From a virus: a stretch of 29,203 bases of DNA. Where the stretch lies: IMG/VR virus record IMGVR_UViG_3300022745_000125, positions 1 through 29,203 of that record. The stretch is one strand, 5' to 3'. Shown in pieces: positions 5,883 through 11,377 of this stretch (positions are counted from its first letter, which is position 1; each line of letters starts with the position of its first letter). The position numbers were made by a program, and so were the translations under genes. The notes under the pieces were generated by a model. It was not told the DNA's origin. It saw only the letters and a list, made by a program, of their open reading frames with translations, and searched no databases.

Positions 5883-5883
5883 C
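5857..5883. promoter_or_regulatory. Tandem palindromic operator-like sites
   Basis: GTGACGTCAC, a perfect 10-bp palindrome, occurs at 5857-5866 and 5868-5877. A third half-site, GTGAC, starts at 5879. The period is 11 bp, about one helical turn, so bound dimers would sit on the same face of the DNA. The half-site GTGAC resembles the GTAAC arms of the array at 9971-10087. The sequence also encodes DVTVTS in one frame, so a coding origin is an alternative explanation. Confidence 0.4.
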
Positions 5884-5904
5884 AGGCCAGAACAGAACAG
5901 AGCA

Positions 5905-5932
5905 GAGAAGAGGCTACTCCGTGCCTCTTCTC
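5905..5932. terminator. Perfect 10-bp stem hairpin after the winged-helix gene
   Basis: GAGAAGAGGC (5905-5914) and GCCTCTTCTC (5923-5932) form a perfect stem around an 8-base loop. There is no following T run, so intrinsic termination would be weak; mRNA end protection is also possible. The rest of the gap to 6090 contains only the AT-rich palindrome TTGAAATTCAA (6027-6037). Confidence 0.45.
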
Positions 5933-6090
5933 AAACGCCCCAAGGCTGGCGTCATCGTCCCGCAAACCGAGTCTTGAAACGCGACCGTTCCGACCCGAAG
6001 GGGAGGAGCGAAATCAGTTGGGAAGATTGAAATTCAACGCTCCGCGTTAATGCCGTACCCCCGGCGCAGCCAGCGCCCACCCGGAGGCCC

Positions 6091-6726
6091 ATGAGCACCA
6101 CCACCCAAACCCCTGAGGCCGAGCAGGCCGACCGTTGGGCCAACGAGGCCCCGCCGAAGCGGCGCGTGCGGCACCGGAGCGACGCCGAGGGCTGGCTGAC
6201 GATCCGGGTTTCCCCGGAGCACCGCGACGAGTACCTGGAGGCCGTGGAGATCGCGGCGAGGCTGAACGACTCGGAGGGACTTTCCTCCCCAACCGACCCT
6301 ATCGGCCGTCTCTTGGATGCCCACGCCCGCATCCTGATCGAATGGGCGACCGAGAATCGCTTCGCCTACCAGCAACGCCTGCCCTTCGGTCCCCACGCGG
6401 AAGCTGCCCGGGCCGACATGGAGGCCCTGCGCCGGGACCATTTCACCTGCGTTCGCTGCAAGCACACCCGGGCGAACGAAGGCGGGACGACGGCCACGGC
6501 GCTGGTGGACCCGCTGATGCTTGCCGCTGGGAAGGGGCCCCAAGCCTTCCCCAACGGCCTACTGGTCCCGGAGAACAGGATCACCCTCTGCCACCCATGC
6601 CTTCAGGAATGGCTCAGGATCGGCCCAGAAGGCCGCTGCAAGGCCGTATCTCGGATTCTACGTAGGGTGGGGGCTTCCGCGGAGCGTGCGTCTCAAATCG
6701 CCTCTGTGCTAGCCTACGGCGCATGA
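6091..6726 (+). CDS. Hypothetical protein with a two-CxxC zinc module
   Basis: The 211-residue protein starts at ATG 6091 after CGGAGG. The N-terminus is polar and basic (about 1-35). The middle (GWLTIRVSPEHRDEYLEAVEIAARLN) is helical and resembles a small regulator-like segment. Residues 115-170 carry FTCVRCKHTR, a loop of about 40 residues, then RITLCHPCLQEW. The two CxxC pairs have the spacing of an HNH/treble-clef zinc scaffold, but the catalytic His-Asn-His residues are not evident. It could be a degenerate HNH protein or a DNA-binding zinc finger. The C-terminus (AVSRILRRVGASAERASQIASVLA) is amphipathic. The stop overlaps the next ATG by 4 bp. Confidence 0.75.
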   Translation: MSTTTQTPEAEQADRWANEAPPKRRVRHRSDAEGWLTIRVSPEHRDEYLEAVEIAARLNDSEGLSSPTDPIGRLLDAHARILIEWATENRFAYQQRLPFGPHAEAARADMEALRRDHFTCVRCKHTRANEGGTTATALVDPLMLAAGKGPQAFPNGLLVPENRITLCHPCLQEWLRIGPEGRCKAVSRILRRVGASAERASQIASVLAYGA

Positions 6727-7427
6727 GCAGGAAGGCGCACGACCCCGAGCCCGTGGTGGAACGTCCGGCGGAGGATGGCCGTCCGGCCTACCGCTGCTTG
6801 CCGGATCCGAAGGAAGTCGAGCGGGAGGCTCGCAAGCGGGCCCAGCGGGCGGACATCGAAGCGAAGCGCAGGGCCCGGCTTGAGGAGCGGGCGCGGCGGC
6901 CCAACCCGTTCAACCCGTTTCCGATCAAGCTGGCCGTGGCACAAGCGGCCCTTGAGCGTGGCGAGACGGCCCAGAAGGCCGCGGACTTGGCGGACTTGTC
7001 CAAGGCGACGATTACGAAACTGCGGGCCGGAGGCTACGCGGGAATGATCCCGCTGGGCCTGGTGGATCGCCTCAAGGCCGCGGAGTCCTCGAAGCTGACG
7101 CTGGCCGCTGGGCTTATCCTCGACGAGATCGTGGACAACCCGGAAAAGCTCCGGGAGGCAACGCTGGTGCAACTGGCCACGGCGCTCGACAAGGTGATCG
7201 ACAAGCGCGAACTGATCGACGGCAGGCCGACCAGTCGAACGGACGTGCTCATCAACGCAAGCGACCGGGAAATAGAGGAAAAGTTGGTTGCGCTGCACGC
7301 CAGTCTGCGGCAACGGCTCGCGGAGCGCGGGCTGATCGACGCCGAGTGTACGGACGCCGAAACGACACCGGCCGCCCCCATGACAGAGGCGGCCGGAGAT
7401 TCTGACGGAGCCGATGGCTGGGCCTAG
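6723..7427 (+). CDS. HTH DNA-binding protein, candidate small terminase subunit
   Basis: The 234-residue protein starts at ATG 6723 in an ATGA overlap. Residues 35-60 form a very basic charged helix. Residues 68-110 read IKLAVAQAALERGETAQKAADLADLSKATITKLRAGGYAGMIP, a clear helix-turn-helix. Residues 115-170 (LVDRLKAAESSKLTLAAGLILDEIVDNPEKLREATLVQLATALDKVIDKRELIDGRPTSR) match the alpha-helical segment found in phage HTH proteins annotated as terminase small subunit-like (the LATALDKVIDK..LIDG.PT pattern). A recogniser of packaging DNA is plausible because no other small terminase is visible before the large subunit at 11611. A transcriptional regulator is the alternative. It converges on the minus-strand operon and shares CTAG with that operon's last stop. 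Confidence 0.75.
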   Translation: MSRKAHDPEPVVERPAEDGRPAYRCLPDPKEVEREARKRAQRADIEAKRRARLEERARRPNPFNPFPIKLAVAQAALERGETAQKAADLADLSKATITKLRAGGYAGMIPLGLVDRLKAAESSKLTLAAGLILDEIVDNPEKLREATLVQLATALDKVIDKRELIDGRPTSRTDVLINASDREIEEKLVALHASLRQRLAERGLIDAECTDAETTPAAPMTEAAGDSDGADGWA

Positions 7428-7615
7428 CGCTTGCCGTTGGGGCTCCTGCCGGTCGCCGCGAGGCGCATCGACGCCAAGGCGGCGCGGCGTTTGGCGTTCC
7501 GCTGGCGGCAGGACGTGCGCCACGCCTGCCCGGCCCTGACGGCGAAGCACCAGGCCACGATACCGGCGTAGGCCGTGGCGAGGATGGCGAGGTCGGTGGA
7601 CGCTTGGCCGGTCAC
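7424..7615 (-). CDS. Small single-span membrane protein, last gene of minus operon
   Basis: The 63-residue product begins TGQASTDLAILATAYAGIVAWCFAVRAGQAW, giving one predicted membrane span (about 9-27). A basic C-terminal region follows (CRQRNAKRRAALASMRLAATGRSPNGKR), suggesting N-out/C-in topology. Its start overlaps the stop of the upstream gene by 4 bp. It could be a spanin or holin partner or a superinfection membrane protein, but no family is recognised. Its stop and the stop of the plus-strand gene share the palindrome CTAG at 7424-7427. Confidence 0.6.
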   Translation of the reverse strand: MTGQASTDLAILATAYAGIVAWCFAVRAGQAWRTSCRQRNAKRRAALASMRLAATGRSPNGKR

Positions 7616-8025
7616 GGCTGCACCTTGGCCAGCACAGCGCGAGCGGCATCGACGATGGGGGCGGTTTCCTCGTCAACCTCTCCCAAGTCGGCCTCATCGA
7701 GCAGGTCCGAAAGGGCCTGCGCCAGTTCCGCCACCAGTGCCCGCGCCTCATCGCGCTCGCGCAGCAGGTCCGGGGCGGCGGCGATCAGGGCGGCGTTTCC
7801 TGTAGCGTGGCAAGCTTCGAAGTTGCTAATCGCACAAGCAAGAGGAGGGATTCCTCGAATTGCAGCGATCACGCAATCTCCAGAACCGACTACGAATGAG
7901 TATTGAGGATCATCGGGGTTTTCTTGAGCATACCACCAAGTTCCCGAGGTAAACGGCACACCCTTGAACGTCATGGGCCCTTGCGTATGCCCCTCGAACG
8001 GGCTGCGCTTGTTGTCTTGCGTCAT
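7612..8025 (-). CDS. Conserved phage hypothetical protein
   Basis: The 137-residue protein begins MTQDNKRSPFEGHTQGPMTFKGVPFTSGTWWYAQ. Its middle is SFVVGSGDCVIAAIRGIP...NFEACHATGNAALIAAAPDLLRERDEARALVAELAQALSDLL. The GNAALIAAAPDLL block followed by a short coiled coil is a very common element of small early phage proteins of unknown function. The start overlaps the upstream gene stop by 4 bp and the end overlaps the downstream start by 4 bp, so translation is coupled in the minus operon. Confidence 0.8.
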   Translation of the reverse strand: MTQDNKRSPFEGHTQGPMTFKGVPFTSGTWWYAQENPDDPQYSFVVGSGDCVIAAIRGIPPLACAISNFEACHATGNAALIAAAPDLLRERDEARALVAELAQALSDLLDEADLGEVDEETAPIVDAARAVLAKVQP

Positions 8026-8237
8026 GGCTGCTGCTCCTCGTACTCGGCCTTGCGGCTGAGTCGTCCCGGCTTGTGGTTTGCGAGATATGCGGCACAGATG
8101 GCCCGCGCTTCGTCCTCGGTCTTGACGTTGCGGGCCAGCGTGGTCTTGCGAGCCGACGGGTCGGGCTCAAGCCCGGGGTAAAAGGGAGAACCGGGGCCGG
8201 CCTGCTTCCACCAGTTACGGACAAACACATGGTACAT
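8022..8237 (-). CDS. Conserved small phage protein (YHVFVRNWWK type)
   Basis: The 71-residue protein MYHVFVRNWWKQAGPGSPFYPGLEPDPSARKTTLARNVKTEDEARAICAAYLANHKPGRLSRKAEYEEQ is a recognisable small conserved phage protein. Its landmarks are FVRNWWK, EPDPGARK.T.ARNV, EEEAR..C..YN and PGRLSRKAEYEEQ. The function is unknown. On the minus strand, AGGAGG stands ten bases before the ATG, preceded by the GCCACAGGAG element shared with the two upstream genes of the operon. Confidence 0.85.
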   Translation of the reverse strand: MYHVFVRNWWKQAGPGSPFYPGLEPDPSARKTTLARNVKTEDEARAICAAYLANHKPGRLSRKAEYEEQQP

Positions 8238-8254
8238 GGCTACTGACCTCCTGT

Positions 8255-8329
8255 GGCAGCTAGTTCGCTGCCCTCAAGCGCCCGCGCGGGGCGACTGAGG
8301 GCAACGGGGGGCCGGAGCCCCCGCGTTGC
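8255..8329 (-). promoter_or_regulatory. Cluster of three overlapping hairpins between minus-strand genes
   Basis: GGCAGC/GCTGCC (8255-8272, loop TAGTTC), GCCCTCA/TGAGGGC (8270-8302, with an inner CGCCC/GGGCG stem) and GCAAC-GGGGGC/GCCCCC-GTTGC (8301-8329, loop CGGA) sit back to back in the 129-bp gap between 8367 and 8237. Neighbouring stems overlap by two or three bases, so they compete. There is no T run on either strand. Partial termination or mRNA processing within the operon is the likely role. Confidence 0.45.
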
Positions 8330-8366
8330 GTTAGAACAGCTTGCGGAACTCGGCGCGGGTCATGGG

Positions 8367-8726
8367 TCAGGCCCTCAACCCGTTACGCTTGCGCCATTCC
8401 TTCGAGAACTCGCCCCAGCGAGTCGGAACGCAAAGGGACGAGGCCATCGCGGAGGGGAACTTCGTGCCGTTGTGGTACGGGCCTTCGCTCTCGTCCATGA
8501 CCTTCCACGAGGCCTCGGCCTCTCCCTGTCGCTGGATGATGCCAACGAAAGCAAGCGGGCCGTTGGTGGTAGCCTCGACCCAGAACAGTGCGCCGTGCTT
8601 GTTGGTGCCGACGTAGGTGGGACCGGCGGCGAGGTACTCCGGGAACGGGACGTCCTCCGCGAAGAACCGCAACGCGGCATCGTTGAGGGTCTGGCCCGGT
8701 TCGATCTTGGCAATCATGCTTCCCAT
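8367..8726 (-). CDS. Hypothetical protein of the minus operon
   Basis: The 119-residue protein begins MGSMIAKIEPGQTLNDAALRFFAEDVPFPEYLAAGPTYVGTNKHGALFWVEATTNGPLAFVGIIQRQGEAEASWKVMDESEGPYHNG. AAGGAG lies ten bases before the ATG on the minus strand. The sequence looks like a compact alpha/beta domain with a conserved-looking SWKVMDESEGPYH..CP core (here the later residues read LCVPTRWGEFSKEWR). That core is common in small phage proteins, but I cannot name the family. It stands second in the operon behind the clamp-like gene. Confidence 0.72.
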   Translation of the reverse strand: MGSMIAKIEPGQTLNDAALRFFAEDVPFPEYLAAGPTYVGTNKHGALFWVEATTNGPLAFVGIIQRQGEAEASWKVMDESEGPYHNGTKFPSAMASSLCVPTRWGEFSKEWRKRNGLRA

Positions 8727-8793
8727 GGGGTTGGTGCTCCTTGTGGCCGGTAGCGGTCCGGCGTTGCCTCATCAGTGCCGGAGCGACCGGCAG

Positions 8794-8809
8794 ACCCGCC
8801 GAAGCGGGT
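8794..8809 (-). terminator. Tetraloop hairpin after the clamp-like gene
   Basis: On the minus strand ACCCGC-TTCG-GCGGGT is a 6-bp stem with a stable UUCG tetraloop, seven bases past the stop of the clamp-like gene. An alternative pairing, GCCGAA/TTCGGC (8798-8815), overlaps it. It lacks a U tract, so it probably attenuates transcription or stabilises the mRNA. Confidence 0.45.
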
Positions 8810-8815
8810 TTCGGC

Positions 8816-9403
8816 CTACAGGCGGCAGGGCATCAGCAACCCGAAGCCCGGGGCCGAGCCTTCGACGCGGATCGGATCGGACTGCGTCTCGCGGGACTCG
8901 TCAACGGGGATGGTGAGAGTCACGGCCATGTTCCTTGCGCTGGAATCCGTCAGGGCCTTGGCGATGGCGAGTAGCTGGGCCGGGTCGAGCGAGACGCGAA
9001 CCGAACGCAGGGAGATTGCCTGATTCGCGGAGTCAATCACCTGCTGCGTCGCGGGGTAGTGCGCGGGGTCTTGATAGGCCGCGACCTGCTGCGCGTGGAC
9101 AGTCTCCGAAGCGAAGCGGCCGACGACGTGCCCGTCGTCCTCGACCGTAACGACGGCCACGGGACACTTGCGGAGGCCCTTCGCGATGGCGGCGGCGGCC
9201 TTGGCGTCGATCATGCAGAGCTCGTCGGTCCCTGCGTCATCCTGACGAACGAAGGTCCGGCGGACCAGCGCGACGCCATTGGTGGCCTCGACGTAACCGG
9301 CCGGGTTAGCGTGGACATAGCCGAGGTTCGGCCTGTGGGCGTCGGTAGAGGCGATGGCAGCAACCGCGAGGACTTCGGGGGGAAGGGTAATAGTACGGGC
9401 CAT
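8816..9403 (-). CDS. Short DNA sliding-clamp-like protein (DnaN-type)
   Basis: The 195-residue protein starts at the ATG at 9403, nine bases after AGGAG on the minus strand; the frame extends upstream to 9475 but that part overlaps the promoter region. Signs of a clamp: an early alternating beta pattern, GYVEATNGVALV at 37-47 (the ATDGHRLA-like strand of DnaN), a helix DAKAAAAIAKGL, a second helix LDPAQLLAIAKAL, and above all a C-terminus GFGLLMPCRL that parallels the VVMPMRL end of bacterial beta clamps. Bacterial DnaN is about 366 residues with three domains, so this is roughly half length and would need a different oligomer to ring DNA. It likely serves as a phage processivity factor. It is the first gene of the minus operon. 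Confidence 0.72.
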   Translation of the reverse strand: MARTITLPPEVLAVAAIASTDAHRPNLGYVHANPAGYVEATNGVALVRRTFVRQDDAGTDELCMIDAKAAAAIAKGLRKCPVAVVTVEDDGHVVGRFASETVHAQQVAAYQDPAHYPATQQVIDSANQAISLRSVRVSLDPAQLLAIAKALTDSSARNMAVTLTIPVDESRETQSDPIRVEGSAPGFGLLMPCRL

Positions 9404-9446
9404 GATGGTTTGCTCCTGTGGCCGGTCGATAGGGACCAGCGGGCCC

Positions 9447-9475
9447 AACGTAATCGAGACAGGATGTCCCGTCAA
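9447..9475 (-). promoter_or_regulatory. Promoter of the minus-strand operon
   Basis: Read on the minus strand, TTGACG (9475-9470) and TACGTT (9452-9447) are spaced 17 bp. The start point would fall about 35-40 bases before the ATG at 9403. The -35 matches the sigma-70 consensus well and the -10 only partly. The repeats at 9464-9489 overlap the -35 box. Confidence 0.5.
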
Positions 9476-9489
9476 GTCCCCTCATGTCC
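9464..9489 (-). promoter_or_regulatory. Three 10-bp direct repeats over the minus promoter
   Basis: On the minus strand GGACAT, GGACTT and GGACAT begin exactly 10 bp apart (plus positions 9489-9484, 9479-9474, 9469-9464). They cover the -35 element of the operon promoter. Helically phased repeats in this position are typical of an operator for a repressor or activator. The regulator is unknown. Confidence 0.45.
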
Positions 9490-9970
9490 TATCGTGTGGG
9501 TAGTGGCCCGGGGCGGTTGCAACAATCCAAGGGCTCAGGAGCCCTCAAAAGCCCGGGGGCCGCCTTCCCAACTTCTTCACACTCTCACTCTTCACCAAGA
9601 CTCACGACCAAGACGACACAACACAAGGCCCACAAGCGGCCGAAAGGCCGCCCGGTAGGCCGGGCCAGCGGAGCAGCGGCGGCGGAGCAGCGCCGGGGCA
9701 TTGGGCCGGGGTACCGGCCCCGCGCCCGCCTTGCCTGCCCTGGCGCAAGGCCCGAATGCCCCATGGCCCGATGCCCTAACCCACTGTTATGCAAGGCCCT
9801 GTGGCCCCTGCCGGGCCCCGGAGGGGCCAGCGCTGGGCGTGGCGCTGGGGCCTCGGCGCAAGGGCCCTTTCGGCTGGCCCGGAGGGCCGGTGTTACCCCC
9901 CATGGCATGGGGTACCGGGTGGACTGGTCCCGCCCGAAACTTGCCGCCGCACTGGACGCCCCTCGTACAT
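9490..9970. other. Non-coding divergent region, GGCC-rich and hairpin-rich
   Basis: No convincing gene is seen on either strand. Open frames here are Ala/Pro/Arg/Gly-rich and lack start sites. The part at 9570-9630 is almost free of G on the plus strand (CTT/CAC-rich). From 9636 to 9920 the sequence is crowded with GGCC, GGGCC and GCCC words that form many possible stems. One example is GGGGCATTGGGCC near 9696 against GGCCCGAATGCCCC near 9747. The combination of a strand-biased tract, structured GC-rich DNA and the adjacent palindrome array suits a replication or control region. Confidence 0.5.
9636..9665. other. Two consecutive tetraloop hairpins
   Basis: GCGGCC-GAAA-GGCCGC (9636-9651) is a perfect 6-bp stem with a GNRA loop. 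GCCCGG-TAGG-CCGGGC (9650-9665) follows directly and shares two bases with it. They lie between the minus operon promoter and the palindrome array. Without T tracts they are not classic terminators. Confidence 0.5.
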
Positions 9971-10087
9971 GTAACAGTTACACAAACGCATTCTTGTAAC
10001 AGTTACACATTGCCGCAGGCCGTAACAGTTACACTTACGCACTCCGTAACAGTTACAGATATTGCATTGGCCCAGTGTAACGGTTAC
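9971..10087. promoter_or_regulatory. Array of five GTAAC-N-GTTAC palindromes (iteron or operator array)
   Basis: The 11-bp palindrome GTAACAGTTAC occurs at 9971-9981, 9996-10006, 10022-10032 and 10046-10056, with a variant central base at 10077-10087 (GTAACGGTTAC). The first and second copies plus flanks are near-duplicated by the third and fourth (9971-10013 against 10022-10065), sharing an ACGCA-TTC-like linker and a following ATTGC. Centre spacings are 25, 26, 24 and 31 bp. The fifth copy overlaps a possible -10 (TACACA, 10085-10090; TTGCAT at 10062-10067) for the gene at 10100. The array is AT-richer than its surroundings. It may be an autoregulatory operator, a replication iteron cluster or a partition site. 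Confidence 0.75.
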
Positions 10088-10099
10088 ACATTGGACAGG

Positions 10100-10465
10100 A
10101 TGGGTAGGCCGAGAGGAGAGGGGAGTGTTGTGCTCCGGGTGCCGACGGGGTTTGCGGACGAGGTCCGCGGGCTTGTCGCCGGGTACCGCCGGACGCTGGC
10201 GACGCTTGGGGAAAGGACGGATTCTCCGAAGGTAGTCCCGAAGCGGACACCTACCCCCACCAAGCCAGCACCTGTTCCGGTTGAGACGCCCCGGACGCAG
10301 GAGACGCCTCCGGTGGACATCGAGGCTGTGCTGGAGACGCCGAAGGCCCCGGAGCCTCCGGCTGGCTACGAGTGCCCGATCTGCCACCGGACGGTACCTG
10401 ACCGCCGGTACATTGGCAGGAAGCATCAGGTGACGTGTTCGAAGTACGACAGGACGGTCGAGTGA
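10100..10465 (+). CDS. RHH-like DNA-binding protein with C-terminal Cys/His motif
   Basis: The 121-residue protein starts at ATG 10100, directly after the palindrome array. The frame opens earlier (9701) but that part is non-coding. The N-terminus MGRPRGEGSVVLRVPTGFADEVRGLVAGYRRTLATL has the strand-helix-helix shape of ribbon-helix-helix proteins (VVLRVP as the DNA-contacting strand). A Pro/Thr-rich linker (about 45-90) follows. The C-terminus ECPICHRTVPDRRYIGRKHQVTCSKYD gives CxxC...HxxxxC, a small zinc knuckle. No good ribosome site stands before the ATG, and transcription from the possible promoter at 10062-10090 would give an almost leaderless mRNA. I infer that it binds the array and regulates itself. 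Confidence 0.7.
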   Translation: MGRPRGEGSVVLRVPTGFADEVRGLVAGYRRTLATLGERTDSPKVVPKRTPTPTKPAPVPVETPRTQETPPVDIEAVLETPKAPEPPAGYECPICHRTVPDRRYIGRKHQVTCSKYDRTVE

Positions 10466-10479
10466 CCGCGGAGGGAGAC

Positions 10480-10701
10480 ATGGAAGAGACTGAGACGAAG
10501 AGGGAGATCGAGGTGGTGGCCACGGCCCGGACTGTCCGGCTGAGGTGCCGGACGAACCAGTCCGCGACGCGGATCTTCGCGGCGCTCAACGACCCGGAGG
10601 TCGTCGAGACGCTGGAGGCCGTAGGAGCCCACAAGCTGCTGAGCCCCAAGCAGAAGGCGCTGGCGGGCGTCCTGGCCGCGGACGAGGAGGGAACGCGATG
10701 A
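10480..10701 (+). CDS. Small hypothetical protein
   Basis: ATG 10480, five to six bases after GGAGG, gives 73 residues. GTG 10462, in a GTGA overlap with the previous stop, is the alternative start and would add six residues. The sequence (MEETETKREIEVVATARTVRLRCRTNQSATRIFAALNDPEVVETLEAVGAHKLLSPKQKALAGVLAADEE) suggests one beta hairpin followed by two or three helices. No family is recognised. It is coupled to the next gene by ATGA. Confidence 0.65.
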   Translation: MEETETKREIEVVATARTVRLRCRTNQSATRIFAALNDPEVVETLEAVGAHKLLSPKQKALAGVLAADEEGTR

Positions 10702-10943
10702 ACGGTGAACCTGGATCAGTCATGCTGACAGCAGATTCTCGCTCTGACGTTCCTGTCAGTATCCAGGTCGGGATTCGGCTGGCAATGAGGTACGGCGCGA
10801 ACTCCGAGGCTCCTACGGAAGACACATACTGTGAGTACGTCTTGCAGGTTCTTTCGTTCGTTGGCCCGGGGCGGGGGTATCGCTGGGTCGATGTCGAGAC
10901 CGTGCATCAGAATCTCGACGGAACGGATAGGGACCCGGCATGA
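10698..10943 (+). CDS. Small hypothetical protein
   Basis: The 81-residue protein starts at ATG 10698 overlapping the previous stop. It reads MNGEPGSVMLTADSRSDVPVSIQVGIRLAMRYGANSEAPTEDTYCEYVLQVLSFVGPGRGYRWVDVETVHQNLDG. There is no membrane span and no known motif. Third-position GC is lower than in neighbours, so it may be a more recent acquisition. It ends in an ATGA overlap with the Ntn hydrolase-like gene. Confidence 0.62.
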   Translation: MNGEPGSVMLTADSRSDVPVSIQVGIRLAMRYGANSEAPTEDTYCEYVLQVLSFVGPGRGYRWVDVETVHQNLDGTDRDPA

Positions 10944-11377
10944 GCGTCGTCGCCTACGCCGACGGGGTTCTGGCCGCCGACTGCCAGGGGACCAGCCAGG
11001 GCCACAAGTACCGCTCGGAGAAGCTGGTGCGGCTGCCGCACGCGGTGGTGGCCACCGTCGGTGACGGGTCGGCGGGCCGGTCGATGGTCGAGTGGTTCCA
11101 GCAGGGAGAGCACCCGGAGACTTACCCGGCGTTCCAGATGGACCGGGAGCAGTCCTGCTACCTGATCGTTGCTAAGCCCGGGGAACTCTACTTCTACGGA
11201 CCGACCCCGGCCAAGATGCACCGCGACCCCAAGGGCCGCTGGGCATGGGGCTCCGGGCGGGACTTCGCGTTGGGAGCACTGGCCCACGGAGCATCCGCCG
11301 CGGAGGCGGTCGCCATCACCAACGACATGTCGAATGAGTGCGGCTTTGGGGTGACGTGGGGCAAGGTCGAGGGATGA
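10940..11377 (+). CDS. HslV-like Ntn-hydrolase (proteasome-type fold) protein
   Basis: The 145-residue protein starts at ATG 10940. The pattern MSVVAYADGVLAADCQGTSQGHKYRSEKLVRLPHAVVATVGDGSAGRSMVEWF, later DREQSCYLIVAKPGELYFYG, WAWGSGRDFALGALAHGASAAEAVAITNDMSNECGFGVTW, follows the HslV/20S-beta fold: the residue after Met as N-terminal nucleophile, Asp in strand 2, Lys in K(L/I).RL, and GSG(R)D(F)A.GA...GA(S)A.EAV. HslV uses Thr; here Ser would be exposed after Met removal. A phage member could be a maturation-type protease, a decoy or another amidohydrolase. No HslU-like ATPase is nearby. Fold assignment is fairly strong; activity is unproven. Confidence 0.78.
   Translation: MSVVAYADGVLAADCQGTSQGHKYRSEKLVRLPHAVVATVGDGSAGRSMVEWFQQGEHPETYPAFQMDREQSCYLIVAKPGELYFYGPTPAKMHRDPKGRWAWGSGRDFALGALAHGASAAEAVAITNDMSNECGFGVTWGKVEG

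Noticed and set aside
9404-9475. Upstream start at 9475 for the clamp-like gene
   Set aside because: It would place the start over the promoter and operator repeats; ATG 9403 has AGGAG at ideal spacing and the shared leader element.
9585-9908. Minus-strand 107-codon frame in the divergent region
   Set aside because: Low-complexity Ala/Pro/Arg sequence without start signals; the area is better explained as non-coding.
9701-10099. N-terminal extension of the RHH-like gene back to 9701
   Set aside because: The added residues come from the GGCC-rich region and the palindrome array, and there is no ribosome site; the RHH fold begins at 10100.
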